A stretch of DNA of 64,000 nucleotides from E44-bin32 sp034430595. Lineage in GTDB: Bacteria > Chloroflexota > Anaerolineae > Anaerolineales > E44-bin32. The stretch lies in assembly GCA_034430595.1 (NCBI GenBank), contig DAOUEL010000045.1, positions 1 through 64,000 of the forward strand. The letters are read 5' to 3'. Shown piece by piece: positions 16,131 to 24,587 of this stretch. Under the pieces are notes generated by a model, which was not told the DNA's origin, ran no database searches, and was given only the letters and a program-made list of their open reading frames with translations. A program made the position numbers and the translations under genes. The stretch's first letter is position 1, and each line of letters opens with the position of its first letter.

Positions 16131-17543
16131 TCAACCGATTGAGCCTTCCATCTGCAGCTGGATCAACCTGTTCATCTCAACGGCGTATTCCATCGGCAGT
16201 TCCTTGACCAGCGGCTCGATGAACCCTGAGACGACCATCGTAATCGCCTCCTCTTCGCTCAACCCGCGGCTCATGAGATAGAAAAGCTGCTGTTCGCCAA
16301 CTTTGCTGACCGAAGCCTCGTGCCCGACCGACACTTCATTTTCGTCAATTTCAATGGAGGGATACGTATCCGAGCGCGAGTTCTCGTCAAGCAGTAAGGC
16401 GTCGCAAACGACGTTAGATTTCGAACCGTGCGCATTTTCGTGGATCTTCAGCAAGCCGCGATAGGAGGCTCGCCCTCCGCCCTGGCTGATCGACTTGGAT
16501 GTAATCTTGCTGGTTGTGTTCGGAGCGACGTGTATGACTTTGCCCCCGGTGTCCTGGTGCTGGCCGTCAGCGGCGAATGCCATCGAGAGAATCTCGCCCC
16601 GGGCGCCCTCACCCATCAAGTAGCAGGAGGGGTATTTCATCGTCAGCTTGCTGCCGATGTTGGCATCGACCCATTCGTGCGAGGCGTTCTCGTAAACCAT
16701 CGCCCGCTGGGTGACCAGGTTGTAAACGTTTTTCGACCAGTTCTGAATCGTCGTGTAGCGGCTGCGCGCACCGGTCTTGACTACGATCTCGATCACACCA
16801 CTGTGAAAGGAGTCGGTCGTATAGGTTGGCGCTGTACAGCCCTCCACGTAATGCATCTCCGCGCCTTCATCGACGATGATCATCGTTCGTTCAAATTGGC
16901 CGATGTTGGCAACGTTCAAACGGAAGTAGGCTTGCAGCGGAAGCTCAACCTTGACACCCGGTGGTACGTACACGAAGGAACCGCCCGACCAGACGGCGCT
17001 GTTCAGCGCGGCAAATTTGTTATCGGTGTATGGAATGATTTTGCCGAAGTACTCACGGAACATATCGGGGTGCTGTCGCAGGCCTTCCTCGATGCTGAGG
17101 AAGATGACGCCTTTCTCCTCCAGATGCTTCTGAACGCTGTGGTAAACCATCTCGGATTCGTACTGGGCGCCCACGCCGGCCAGGAACTTCTGCTCCGCTT
17201 CGGGAATTCCAAGCTTGTTGAAAGTATCCTTGATCGTGGAAGGGACACCATCCCAAGACTGCCCCTCGCTCTCGGCTGGTTTGACGTAATAGAATATTTC
17301 GTCCAGCTTGAGCTGGCTCAGGTCGCCACCCCAGGTTGGAATCGGCCGCTCCATGAAATGCGCCAGTGCCGCGAGGCGGAACTCAAGCATCCATTCCGGC
17401 TCACCCTTCATGGCTGAAATCTGGCGAACGACATCTTCATTAAGCCCCCGGCCGGTGTTGTAAACCGAAAGGTCGGGATCGCTGAAGCCGTATTTGTATT
17501 GGTCGATGCCCTTCAGGTGTTCGATGTCGGACGGTGTGGCCAC
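16131..17543 (-). CDS. sufB: SufB Fe-S scaffold protein
   Basis: The 470-residue product is full length and highly conserved: YKYGFSDPDLSVYNTGRGLN at the N-terminus, VYVPPGVKVELPLQAYFR, MHYVEGCTAPTYTTDSFHSG and DENEVSVGHEASVSKVGEQQ. The cysteine in EGCTAP and the glutamate/histidine-rich C-terminal region belong to the cluster-building site of SufB. It starts with GTG, with GGGAGG six bases upstream. It sits between sufC and sufD, the usual SUF order, and would form the SufBC2D complex. Confidence 0.97.
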   Translation of the reverse strand: MATPSDIEHLKGIDQYKYGFSDPDLSVYNTGRGLNEDVVRQISAMKGEPEWMLEFRLAALAHFMERPIPTWGGDLSQLKLDEIFYYVKPAESEGQSWDGVPSTIKDTFNKLGIPEAEQKFLAGVGAQYESEMVYHSVQKHLEEKGVIFLSIEEGLRQHPDMFREYFGKIIPYTDNKFAALNSAVWSGGSFVYVPPGVKVELPLQAYFRLNVANIGQFERTMIIVDEGAEMHYVEGCTAPTYTTDSFHSGVIEIVVKTGARSRYTTIQNWSKNVYNLVTQRAMVYENASHEWVDANIGSKLTMKYPSCYLMGEGARGEILSMAFAADGQHQDTGGKVIHVAPNTTSKITSKSISQGGGRASYRGLLKIHENAHGSKSNVVCDALLLDENSRSDTYPSIEIDENEVSVGHEASVSKVGEQQLFYLMSRGLSEEEAITMVVSGFIEPLVKELPMEYAVEMNRLIQLQMEGSIG

Positions 17544-17566
17544 GATGTGCCTCCCTCTCTACCAGC

Positions 17567-18346
17567 TCAAGCTACCGTTTTTCCGTTTGATTTCTCGCGC
17601 AGCCAATCGTAGCCATGCTCCTCGAGATGTTCAGCCAACTCTGGACCGCCGGATTCGGCAATGCGCCCATCAAGCATGATGTGCACCACGTCCGGCTTGA
17701 TGTAGTTCAGGATGCGCTGATAGTGAGTGATGATCAGCGCCCCCATTTGGGGGCCGGCCAGCGCATTCACGCCGCTGGCGACAATCCGCAGCGCATCGAT
17801 ATCGAGACCCGAATCGGTCTCATCAAGGACGGCAATCGTGGGCTCGAGGGTGGCCATCTGAAGAATTTCAGCCCGTTTCTTCTCACCGCCCGAAAAGCCA
17901 TCGTTCAAGTAGCGGCCGGCGAAATCATGATCCATTTCGAGCAGATCCATTTTCTCTTTTAACAGCTTGCGGAATTCAGGAATCGAGATGCCCTTATCTT
18001 CCGGATCCTCTGCTCGCCGGCGGGCGTTGACCGCCGAACGCAGGAAGTTCGCCACGGATACACCCGGAATGGCAACCGGGTATTGAAAGGCCAGGAATAA
18101 GCCTTTTCGTGAGCGTTCATCCGGGGCCATCGCGATGAGATCTTCACCTTTAAAAAGGATCTGGCCTTCCGTAACCTCGTACGAGGGATGCCCCATGAGC
18201 ACATTCGCCAGGGTCGACTTGCCGGTGCCGTTCGGCCCCATCAAGGCGTGGACCTCACCGGCCTTCACCACCAGATCGACCCCCTTCAGTATCGACTGGC
18301 CGTCGATCGAGGCATGTAAATTGCGTATCTCTAAAGCGTCCGTCAT
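17567..18346 (-). CDS. sufC: SufC ABC-type ATPase
   Basis: The 259-residue ATPase has Walker A GPNGTGKST, the signature FSGGEKKRAEIL, Walker B IAVLDETDSGLD, and the family-typical H-loop ITHYQRIL. SufC dimerises on SufB-SufD and drives the opening of the scaffold for cluster formation. It is the first gene of the operon, with GGAGG seven bases before the ATG and a strong promoter about 50 bases upstream. Confidence 0.97.
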   Translation of the reverse strand: MTDALEIRNLHASIDGQSILKGVDLVVKAGEVHALMGPNGTGKSTLANVLMGHPSYEVTEGQILFKGEDLIAMAPDERSRKGLFLAFQYPVAIPGVSVANFLRSAVNARRRAEDPEDKGISIPEFRKLLKEKMDLLEMDHDFAGRYLNDGFSGGEKKRAEILQMATLEPTIAVLDETDSGLDIDALRIVASGVNALAGPQMGALIITHYQRILNYIKPDVVHIMLDGRIAESGGPELAEHLEEHGYDWLREKSNGKTVA

Positions 18347-18399
18347 GCAAGATCCTCCAACGATAAAGATGCGCTGCGTCCAACCAGCACACGGTGGTG

Positions 18400-18429
18400 A
18401 TTATAGCATGGGCACCCCCACTTCGTCAA
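18400..18429 (-). promoter_or_regulatory. suf operon promoter
   Basis: On the minus strand, TTGACG (18429-18424), an 18-base spacer ending in TGC (an extended -10), then TATAAT (18405-18400). The predicted start near 18393 gives a leader of about 47 bases to sufC. An AT-rich inverted repeat lies just upstream of the -35 box. Confidence 0.8.
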
Positions 18430-18438
18430 TTATTGTGA

Positions 18439-18457
18439 ATAATATAAGAAATATTAT
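18439..18457. promoter_or_regulatory. Inverted repeat between suf and sufR promoters, candidate operator
   Basis: ATAATAT-AAGAA-ATATTAT is a perfect 7-bp inverted repeat lying ten bases upstream of the suf -35 box and about 50 bases from the sufR -35 box. A second, imperfect one (TTATACCGGGATAA) follows near 18473-18486. The divergent SufR-like regulator is the obvious candidate to bind here. This is inference. Confidence 0.5.
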
Positions 18458-18507
18458 CCGCATGATTGCCCCTTATACCGGGATAAACATGATAAAAATC
18501 AGAAATA

Positions 18508-18536
18508 TTGACGATCCACCGTCAGAGTGCTATACT
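18508..18536 (+). promoter_or_regulatory. sufR promoter, predicted to give a leaderless mRNA
   Basis: TTGACG (18508-18513), a 17-base spacer, then TATACT (18531-18536). The ATG lies only nine bases beyond, with no ribosome site between, so the transcript probably begins at or within about three bases of the start codon. Confidence 0.75.
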
Positions 18537-18545
18537 GCCTGCTGT

Positions 18546-19172
18546 ATGGCTTCTGAGACACGCGCAACGATCCTGCGTACCCTGCGAACACGCGGGCACT
18601 GCACGGTGAAGGACCTGGCAGATGCTGCCGGCATCTCTCCCGTGTCGGTTCGTCACCATCTTTCAAGCTTGCAGGCCGAAAGCCTGATTGAACTGGAAGA
18701 GGTACGCCATGGCGTCGGTCGGCCGCACCACGTTTTCTCGCTGACCGAAGAGGCTCATGAGCTCTTCCCCACTCGCTATTTCCGCCTCACGAACCGCTTG
18801 CTGGGCGAGATTAAAGATCTCATGCCGGTTGGCTCGGTCGAAGGACTGCTGACCGGTATCGCAGACTCGATGGCCAGCGATTACGCTGGCCAGTTGAAAG
18901 ATCTTCCGCTAGAGAAACGGCTCAACCGGCTGGTCGAGCTGCTGGACGAGGAAGGCTTTGATGCGCAGGTTGAGCGGCGCGGTGATGAAGTCGTGATTCG
19001 CGAGCTGACCTGCCCGTACTACCAAATTGGCCAGGCACACCCGGAAGTGTGTATGATTGATCAGACGTTCATCGCCCAGGCACTCTCTCTCCCTGTAGAA
19101 CGTGTACGCTGCGTCCTGGACGGTGATGCCCACTGTGCATTCAGTGTCCCGTTGGGAGGAACCAAATCATGA
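18546..19172 (+). CDS. sufR: SufR-like ArsR/DeoR-type HTH regulator with C-terminal cysteines
   Basis: The product has 208 residues. The N-terminal winged helix-turn-helix covers about residues 8-75, with VKDLADAAGISPVSVRHHLS as recognition segment. The C-terminal part has four cysteines in ELTCPYYQIGQAHPEVC and RVRCVLDGDAHCAFSV, arranged C-x12-C-x19-C-x7-C and able to hold an Fe-S cluster. Divergence from sufCBD and overlap with a SufT-like gene support a role as the cluster-sensing repressor of SUF. The frame is open far upstream, but the ATG at 18546 sits directly at a strong promoter and begins the conserved domain. Naming as SufR is by context and domain layout. Confidence 0.88.
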   Translation: MASETRATILRTLRTRGHCTVKDLADAAGISPVSVRHHLSSLQAESLIELEEVRHGVGRPHHVFSLTEEAHELFPTRYFRLTNRLLGEIKDLMPVGSVEGLLTGIADSMASDYAGQLKDLPLEKRLNRLVELLDEEGFDAQVERRGDEVVIRELTCPYYQIGQAHPEVCMIDQTFIAQALSLPVERVRCVLDGDAHCAFSVPLGGTKS

Positions 19173-19510
19173 CCGAGGCCACCCCGAAAACACTCTGGGA
19201 AGCTGATTCCACCCATCCGGAACTCGCCGAGACGCTGCGGGAAGGGCTGCGCGAGGTCGTCGATCCGGAACTGGGCCTCAACATCATCGAGCTCGGCTTG
19301 ATTCGCGAGGCCTCGATCGAAGACGATAATTTGCAGCTCAAGATGATCCTGACCACCCCATTCTGCCCATACGGCCCGGCGCTGCTCGACATGACTCGCA
19401 AAAAGGCCTCCGAATCCATCGGCAAGGAGACAACGGTTGAGCTCGGGATGGAAATGTGGGATCCGAGCATGATGGAAGAAGGAGCGGGTGCTGATTGGGG
19501 CCTATTCTAA
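19169..19510 (+). CDS. SufT/MIP18 family (DUF59) Fe-S maturation protein
   Basis: The 113-residue product is a MIP18/DUF59 domain protein with VVDPELGLNIIELGLIREA, the DPE motif of the family, and the conserved cysteine in TTPFCPYGPALLD. Family members (SufT, PaaD-like) help insert or deliver Fe-S clusters. The start codon overlaps the sufR stop (ATGA), so the pair is translationally coupled. A terminator follows 23 bases after the stop. Confidence 0.92.
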   Translation: MTEATPKTLWEADSTHPELAETLREGLREVVDPELGLNIIELGLIREASIEDDNLQLKMILTTPFCPYGPALLDMTRKKASESIGKETTVELGMEMWDPSMMEEGAGADWGLF

Positions 19511-19533
19511 ACGCTTCGTCCCTCAAAACCCAG

Positions 19534-19560
19534 GGCGTGCCGCATCCGGCACGCCTTTTT
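19534..19560 (+). terminator. Rho-independent terminator of the sufR-sufT operon
   Basis: A perfect nine-base stem GGCGTGCCG / CGGCACGCC with a CATC loop is followed directly by TTTTT. Confidence 0.92.
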
Positions 19561-19726
19561 GTTTCGCGAACGGATCAGAGAGGGCGGCCTGAATCAGGGC
19601 GAAACCATCACGGACCGCTGTGCAGCTTTAGCCAGGCGCCGCGTGTGAATCCGAAAAACAGACTTGGATGGTTGATAGCGGACCCTGCAGTTGTGTGAAT
19701 TCTCAGGAAGGTGAGCTGAGCTGGGA

Positions 19727-20017
19727 TCAGACGGAGGCGCGCGACCCGGTCTTCGATTGGCGGCGGTTGTCCAGCAAGCCGAACAGTGAAATCAAACCGA
19801 TGATGAAGCGCAGCAGTACCCCAAAAGATGTGATGGCAAGCAGAATTGCCGTTCCGAGGACGGCCAGGATCATCCACGGCGATAGCGCTCCCCCGCCTTG
19901 GTATGTAACCAGGCGTGCGCGCAGGCTGCGCACGAATTGCGAGTTTGGCTCGACCGGGGTGAGAACCTCTGCCAGGAGTGATTCGATTTGTTTACGGTTC
20001 ATGCTTCGCCCTGCCAT
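19727..20017 (-). CDS. Small single-pass membrane protein downstream of an ECF sigma gene
   Basis: The 96-residue product has a cytoplasmic N-terminus (NRKQIESLLAEVLTPVEPN), one or two hydrophobic segments (about residues 48-80) and a basic C-terminus. It follows the ECF sigma gene by 20 bases, the position of an anti-sigma factor, but no zinc-binding anti-sigma motif (HxxxCxxC) is present. It may be a reduced or novel membrane regulator, or unrelated. The internal ATG at 20002 is an alternative start. Function not recognised. Confidence 0.7.
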   Translation of the reverse strand: MAGRSMNRKQIESLLAEVLTPVEPNSQFVRSLRARLVTYQGGGALSPWMILAVLGTAILLAITSFGVLLRFIIGLISLFGLLDNRRQSKTGSRASV

Positions 20018-20037
20018 TGTCCTTGCCTGCCAGGATG

Positions 20038-20622
20038 CTACTCTTGTTCTGCTTCGCCGGTTTCAAGACCGGAGTCCAGTTTTTTCACTTCTTCCCGCAA
20101 GGTGCTCAAGGTCCGGTGATAGAGACTTTTAATCGCACCTTCCGTCCGGCCCATCACCTCGCCAATCTCCGCATTCGACATGCGCTCAACGAATTTCAAG
20201 ATCAGCAGCTGCTGCCGGTCATCCGGTAGGGAGCGAACCGCTCGTAGAAGCTGGACCTGCTCCTCGCCAGCGATGGCCTCGATCTCCGGGTGTTCACCAA
20301 CCTCACTGACGGCGACGTGCTTGTCGAGCGGTACCATCGGCCGCCGGCTACGATCGCGATGCCAGTTGGCGACCAGGTTGTGAGCGATCCGGTACAGCCA
20401 GGCGGTAAACGGAACGCCCTTATCCTCGAAGTTCGCCACATGACGCAGCGCCCGCTGAAACACACGTGCCGTCAGGTCTTCTGCATCGTGATGGTTGCCG
20501 GTTCGATAATAGATGTAGTTGTAAATTCGCCGGACATGTCGTTCGTACAACTCGCCGAACGCTTCCATGTCATCGCCAGCGATCTCGGCCAGCGCCAGGT
20601 CATCGAGCGACTCGCGCGTCAT
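20038..20622 (-). CDS. ECF-type RNA polymerase sigma factor
   Basis: The 194-residue product contains sigma region 2 (FGELYERHVRRIYNYIYYRT, then AEDLTARVFQRAL) and region 4 (LPDDRQQLLILKFVERMSNA, then GRTEGAIKSLYHRTLSTL), with no region 1 or 3, as in extracytoplasmic-function sigma factors. GGGAG lies eight bases before the ATG. A TATAAG sits about 30 bases upstream without a good -35, so self-regulation is possible. The gene downstream encodes a small membrane protein that may control it. Target genes cannot be inferred. Confidence 0.93.
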   Translation of the reverse strand: MTRESLDDLALAEIAGDDMEAFGELYERHVRRIYNYIYYRTGNHHDAEDLTARVFQRALRHVANFEDKGVPFTAWLYRIAHNLVANWHRDRSRRPMVPLDKHVAVSEVGEHPEIEAIAGEEQVQLLRAVRSLPDDRQQLLILKFVERMSNAEIGEVMGRTEGAIKSLYHRTLSTLREEVKKLDSGLETGEAEQE

Positions 20623-20770
20623 GCGCGTGACTCCCGAGGCTGTCCGAACTTATAAAAGTTAACACCAATTGGGCGCATTCGTTGCCTGTATTCAAGCGGG
20701 GTCTGGAGTGCTGGCCAGCATACCATGGCTCCAGCAGTATAGCATGGTTGATCCTCGGCCTGAGGCCAGA

Positions 20771-20779
20771 TGCTATAAT
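20771..20779 (+). promoter_or_regulatory. Extended -10 promoter of dinG, predicted leaderless
   Basis: TGCTATAAT is an extended -10 element. The ATG follows nine bases later with no ribosome site between. A TTGATC at 20748-20753 is too far (20 bases) to be a normal -35. Confidence 0.6.
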
Positions 20780-20788
20780 GCGCTTTCA

Positions 20789-23575
20789 ATGTCCCTGAAA
20801 CCGATTGTCGCATTCGACCTGGAGACCTCTGGCCTCGACCCGGAACGAGATTCCGTGATCGAAATCGGAGCCGTTCGGTTTCGAGGAGATCGAATTGAAG
20901 ACGAGTGGTCAACCCTCGTCAACCCGGGCCATCCGCTGACTCCCTTCATTACCGAGCTGACCGGGATCACGGATGAGATGCTGGCGACAGCCCCGCGCAT
21001 CACCGCGGTCCTTTCCGAGTTGGAATCCTTCGTGGGTGACGACCCAATCCTCGGGCACAACGTCTCCTTCGACACCTCCTTCATGCAGGTGCGCGGTCTA
21101 TTCCAATACAATGCCACGATTGATACGTTTGATCTTGCCTCCATCATGCGACCCAGCGCCGGGCGCTACAGCCTGCAATCGCTGGCAACCGCACTGCACG
21201 TTCCGGTGCGGGAAGCACACCGTGCGCTCGATGACGCCCATACAACCCGGGCCGTCTTCCTGCGGCTTTACGAAGAGCTGCTCCAGGTGCCGTTCCAACT
21301 AATCGAAGAGATCGCCCGCATGGGTGAGGAAATCGAATGGGGCGCAGGCTGGGTCTTCGATCAAGCCTACCGGTCGCTGCTTGAGGGTGGTGAGACCCGC
21401 TCCAGCCCACCGCTGGAGTTATTTCATGCGGCCGAACCCCCCTCGGGTGAGTTAAATCCAGTCGACCCCCCAACCCCGCTCGACGTGGAGGAGATTGCGG
21501 CCGAGTTTGAACCCGGGGGTCTGCTGGCCAAACACTTTCCGGGATATGAAAACCGGCCGCAGCAAGTAAGCATGGTCCGGGCCGTGGCGCACGCGCTTTC
21601 CGAAAGCGGACATCTTCTCGTGGAGGCTGGCACCGGCACCGGGAAATCCATGGCCTATCTCGTTCCAGCTTTCCACTGGGCCTCCCAAAATGGCCAGCGG
21701 GTTGTGATCTCGACCAACACTTTGAACCTGCAGGACCAGCTGATCCACAAGGACATTCCCGATCTGCAATTAGCCCTTGGAATGGAGTTCCAGGCGGGGG
21801 TGCTCAAGGGTCGAGCGAATTACCTCTGCCCACGCCGGTTCAACGCGCTGCGCAGCCTCGGTCCCCGCCAACCGGAGGAGATGCGCGTGCTCGCCAAGCT
21901 GCTGATCTGGCTGGCTGCCGATGGCAGCGGTGAGCGGAGCGAATTAAATCTCCCCCCGGGTGAAGCTGCGGTCTGGTCGCGATTGTCGGCCGAGGGCGAG
22001 GATTGCAGCATGGAAACCTGCGCTACACACGCCGGTGGCACCTGCCCATACTATAAGGCGCGCTTGCAGGCCGAACACGCACATGTCGTCATCGTAAACC
22101 ATGCGCTGCTGCTGGCCGATATCGCCACCGGAAATCGGGTCGTGCCTGAATACGAATACCTGATTGTCGATGAGGCGCACCATCTCGAATCGGCCACAAC
22201 GAATGGCTTGAGTTTCCGGGTTACCGAATCGGAGGTGCTGCGCGTCTTGCGTGATCTTGGCGGAACAGGTCGTGGGCTGATGCGCCAGATCCTGGACCTG
22301 GCACGTGGCAGCCTGCCGGCGGGAGATCTGGCCGAAGTTCAATCGTCTGTTGGCGCGGTTACCGACCGCATCACGCTCTGCATGGAACACTCGCAAGCGC
22401 TTTTCACCGCTCTTAACCTGCTGCTTGAGAATCAACGTGAAGGCAGCCCGGTTGGAACGTACGGCCAGACGATGCGCGTGATTCCATCCACACGCACACT
22501 TCCCGATTGGGAGAAAGTTGAAGCTGCCTGGGAGGAAATGCGGGCGCCGCTTGCCTCGACGATTGAGATGCTCGCATCGCTGAGCGACTCGCTTGACACC
22601 CTGGCCGAAGCTGGAATCGAACCAGCCGAGAACCTGGCTGTTGCCGCCCGCATCGCCCGCCGCAGTCTGGACGAGATCTTCACACAGCTCGATCAAATGA
22701 TCTTCGAGCCCGATAGCGGGATGATCTATTGGATCGAGCTCACCTCCGTTGGTGAACGTCTGTCGCTGCATGCAGCTCCGCTCGAGATTGGCCCACTTGT
22801 CGAACGCTACCTGTGGCATGAAAAGGAATCGGTCATCATGACCTCCGCCACGATGACGACTGCCGGGGAGTTCGACTACATCCGCCGCCGTCTGGCCGCA
22901 GCGGACGCCGATGAGCTGGCCGTGGGATCACCCTTCGACCACGAGACCTCGACCCTGCTCTACCTTGTGAACGATATCCCGGAGCCCGTCCAGCGGCAGC
23001 CCTACCAGCGGGCGCTGGAGGCTGGGCTGCGGCAGCTGGTCCTTGCCACCGAGGGCCGGACGCTCGTGCTCTTTACGTCCAACGCCCACTTGCGCTCCAC
23101 CGCCAACGCCCTCTCCGAGCCGCTGGCTCGAGCTGGTATTCAGCTCTACGAACAGACCAGCGGCGTCTCTCGCCACGCTTTGCTGGAGGGGTTTAAATCG
23201 TCGCAGAAGGCGGTCCTGATGGGAACCCGGTCATTCTGGGAAGGCGTGGACGTGCCCGGTGAGGCGCTCTCCGTCCTGGCGATCGCCAAGCTACCCTTCG
23301 ACGTTCCCAGTGATCCGATCATCGCCTCGCGGGCCGAGACCTACGAACGCCCATTCGACGAGTACACGGTTCCGGAGGCGATCCTGCGCTTCCGGCAGGG
23401 TTTCGGGCGCTTGATCCGGACCCGTTCCGATCGCGGCATCGTGGTCGTGTTCGACCGCCGCATTTTGAGCAAGAACTACGGCCGTGCATTCATCGAATCG
23501 CTGCCACGCTGCACGACGCGCGCTGCCAGCCTCGCCGATTTGCCAAGGGCCGCCACGCGCTGGCTCAACATCTAA
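20789..23575 (+). CDS. dinG: DinG-family helicase fused to DEDDh 3'-5' exonuclease
   Basis: The product has 928 residues from the ATG at 20789. Residues 1-165 form a DnaQ-like exonuclease (DLETSGLD, GHNVSFDTSFM, HRALDDAHTT). An XPD/DinG-type superfamily 2 helicase follows, with Walker A EAGTGTGKS, the box VDEAHHLESA and a C-terminal FWEGVDVPGEAL. Between motifs I and II lie cysteines in NYLCPRRF, CSMETC and GTCPYY, the Fe-S site of XPD/DinG helicases, so it is a likely client of the nearby SUF system. Exonuclease-DinG fusions occur in Gram-positive bacteria. Upstream in-frame codons are not used: the promoter lies inside that extension. Confidence 0.95.
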   Translation: MSLKPIVAFDLETSGLDPERDSVIEIGAVRFRGDRIEDEWSTLVNPGHPLTPFITELTGITDEMLATAPRITAVLSELESFVGDDPILGHNVSFDTSFMQVRGLFQYNATIDTFDLASIMRPSAGRYSLQSLATALHVPVREAHRALDDAHTTRAVFLRLYEELLQVPFQLIEEIARMGEEIEWGAGWVFDQAYRSLLEGGETRSSPPLELFHAAEPPSGELNPVDPPTPLDVEEIAAEFEPGGLLAKHFPGYENRPQQVSMVRAVAHALSESGHLLVEAGTGTGKSMAYLVPAFHWASQNGQRVVISTNTLNLQDQLIHKDIPDLQLALGMEFQAGVLKGRANYLCPRRFNALRSLGPRQPEEMRVLAKLLIWLAADGSGERSELNLPPGEAAVWSRLSAEGEDCSMETCATHAGGTCPYYKARLQAEHAHVVIVNHALLLADIATGNRVVPEYEYLIVDEAHHLESATTNGLSFRVTESEVLRVLRDLGGTGRGLMRQILDLARGSLPAGDLAEVQSSVGAVTDRITLCMEHSQALFTALNLLLENQREGSPVGTYGQTMRVIPSTRTLPDWEKVEAAWEEMRAPLASTIEMLASLSDSLDTLAEAGIEPAENLAVAARIARRSLDEIFTQLDQMIFEPDSGMIYWIELTSVGERLSLHAAPLEIGPLVERYLWHEKESVIMTSATMTTAGEFDYIRRRLAAADADELAVGSPFDHETSTLLYLVNDIPEPVQRQPYQRALEAGLRQLVLATEGRTLVLFTSNAHLRSTANALSEPLARAGIQLYEQTSGVSRHALLEGFKSSQKAVLMGTRSFWEGVDVPGEALSVLAIAKLPFDVPSDPIIASRAETYERPFDEYTVPEAILRFRQGFGRLIRTRSDRGIVVVFDRRILSKNYGRAFIESLPRCTTRAASLADLPRAATRWLNI

Positions 23576-23594
23576 CCCCGCCGCTAAGCTCTCA

Positions 23595-23624
23595 TTGACG
23601 GTAATCGCTCACGCGGAATATAAT
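23595..23624 (+). promoter_or_regulatory. efp promoter
   Basis: TTGACG (23595-23600), 18 bases, TATAAT (23619-23624). The leader of about 38 bases includes AAGGA before the GTG start of efp. Confidence 0.75.
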
Positions 23625-23668
23625 CGACCCATCTTGGGATCCCCCATAAGCGAGAAGGAAACACTGCT

Positions 23669-24226
23669 GTGATCGATGTCAATGAACTCCGAAATGGTGT
23701 TACGTTCGAACACGACGGTAGCCTGTACAAGGTGATCGAATACCAGCACAACAAACCCGGCCGCGGGAAGGCGACCATTCGCACCCGAGTGCGGGATCTG
23801 CGAACCGGCTCCGTTCTCGAGAAGACCTTCATTTCTGGCGATCGGGTACAGGACGTGCGGCTCGATTACCGGGTAGCCCAGTACCTATATAAGGATGACG
23901 ATGCGTACCACTTCATGGATACCGAAAGTTACGAACAGCCCGCACTGAGGGAAGAGACACTGGGGGATGTGGTTAATTACCTGACCGAAGGGCTGGAAGT
24001 CAAGTTGACGTTTTTTGAAGGTGAAGCACTTGACATCGAGCTGCCCACGGCCGTCGATCTTGAGGTCGTTCAGGCCGAGATGGGTGTTAAAGGCGATACG
24101 GCGACCGGAGCGAACAAGCAGGTCGTGACAGAAACCGGGCTTAAGGTCCAGGTACCCCTGTTTGTCGAACAGGGTGATACCATCAGAGTGGACACACGCA
24201 ACGGCGAATACCTCACGCGGGCCTGA
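23669..24226 (+). CDS. efp: Translation elongation factor P
   Basis: The 185-residue product has the three EF-P barrels: MIDVNELRNGVTFEHDG, the middle OB fold starting RVQDVRLDYRVAQYLYKDDD, and the C-terminal part ending RVDTRNGEYLTRA. EF-P relieves ribosome stalling at proline runs. The loop that carries the modified residue reads NKPGRGKATIRT, so the position of E. coli Lys34 appears to be arginine. Whether it is modified is unknown. Start is GTG at 23669 with AAGGA. A Cys-rich small gene follows 19 bases later. Confidence 0.96.
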   Translation: MIDVNELRNGVTFEHDGSLYKVIEYQHNKPGRGKATIRTRVRDLRTGSVLEKTFISGDRVQDVRLDYRVAQYLYKDDDAYHFMDTESYEQPALREETLGDVVNYLTEGLEVKLTFFEGEALDIELPTAVDLEVVQAEMGVKGDTATGANKQVVTETGLKVQVPLFVEQGDTIRVDTRNGEYLTRA

Positions 24227-24245
24227 ACACCTCAGAAGCGGACGC

Positions 24246-24587
24246 ATGATCACTCCCGCCGGAACCGAATGCCCGTTCTACTACGAGGACTTCCAGCGCG
24301 GCCGCCATCAGCAAGAATGCCGGCTGATCGACCGCACCCCTGGCGGCGGGACGTACTCTTCCGACTTGTGCTCACAATGTCTTGTGCCGCGCATCCTGCT
24401 GGCGAACGCCTGCCCTGACATGGTTCTCGAAGCGCGCGTCGTCTCTGGCTTTCTAGGCCTCCACCGGCGGGTGCGCGTGTCAGCCTTCTGCACCAAATCT
24501 CTCGAGGATGTGAAAGAGCCCGAGATCGGCTGCAGCCAGTGTCATCGAGACATCCCCACTTTCAGCCTCAGCCCGGAGGATGGATGA
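24246..24587 (+). CDS. Cysteine-rich putative zinc-binding protein
   Basis: The 113-residue product from the ATG at 24246 begins MITPAGTECPFYYEDFQRGR. It has a set of cysteines consistent with two metal sites: CPFYYEDF, QECRLI, LCSQCLVPRI, FCTKS and GCSQCHRDI. It lies between efp and a HAD-type gene, and its stop codon overlaps the start of the latter (ATGA). I do not recognise a characterised family. Zinc binding is inferred from the CxxC pairs. An in-frame start upstream at 24162 would overlap efp and is not used. Confidence 0.8.
   Translation: MITPAGTECPFYYEDFQRGRHQQECRLIDRTPGGGTYSSDLCSQCLVPRILLANACPDMVLEARVVSGFLGLHRRVRVSAFCTKSLEDVKEPEIGCSQCHRDIPTFSLSPEDG

Noticed and set aside
16428..17417. 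329-codon plus-strand frame opposite sufB
   Set aside because: It is antisense to a highly conserved gene with clear motifs, has no recognisable domain and no ribosome site.
21944..22819. 291-codon minus-strand frame opposite dinG
   Set aside because: A GC-driven shadow of dinG with no family motif.
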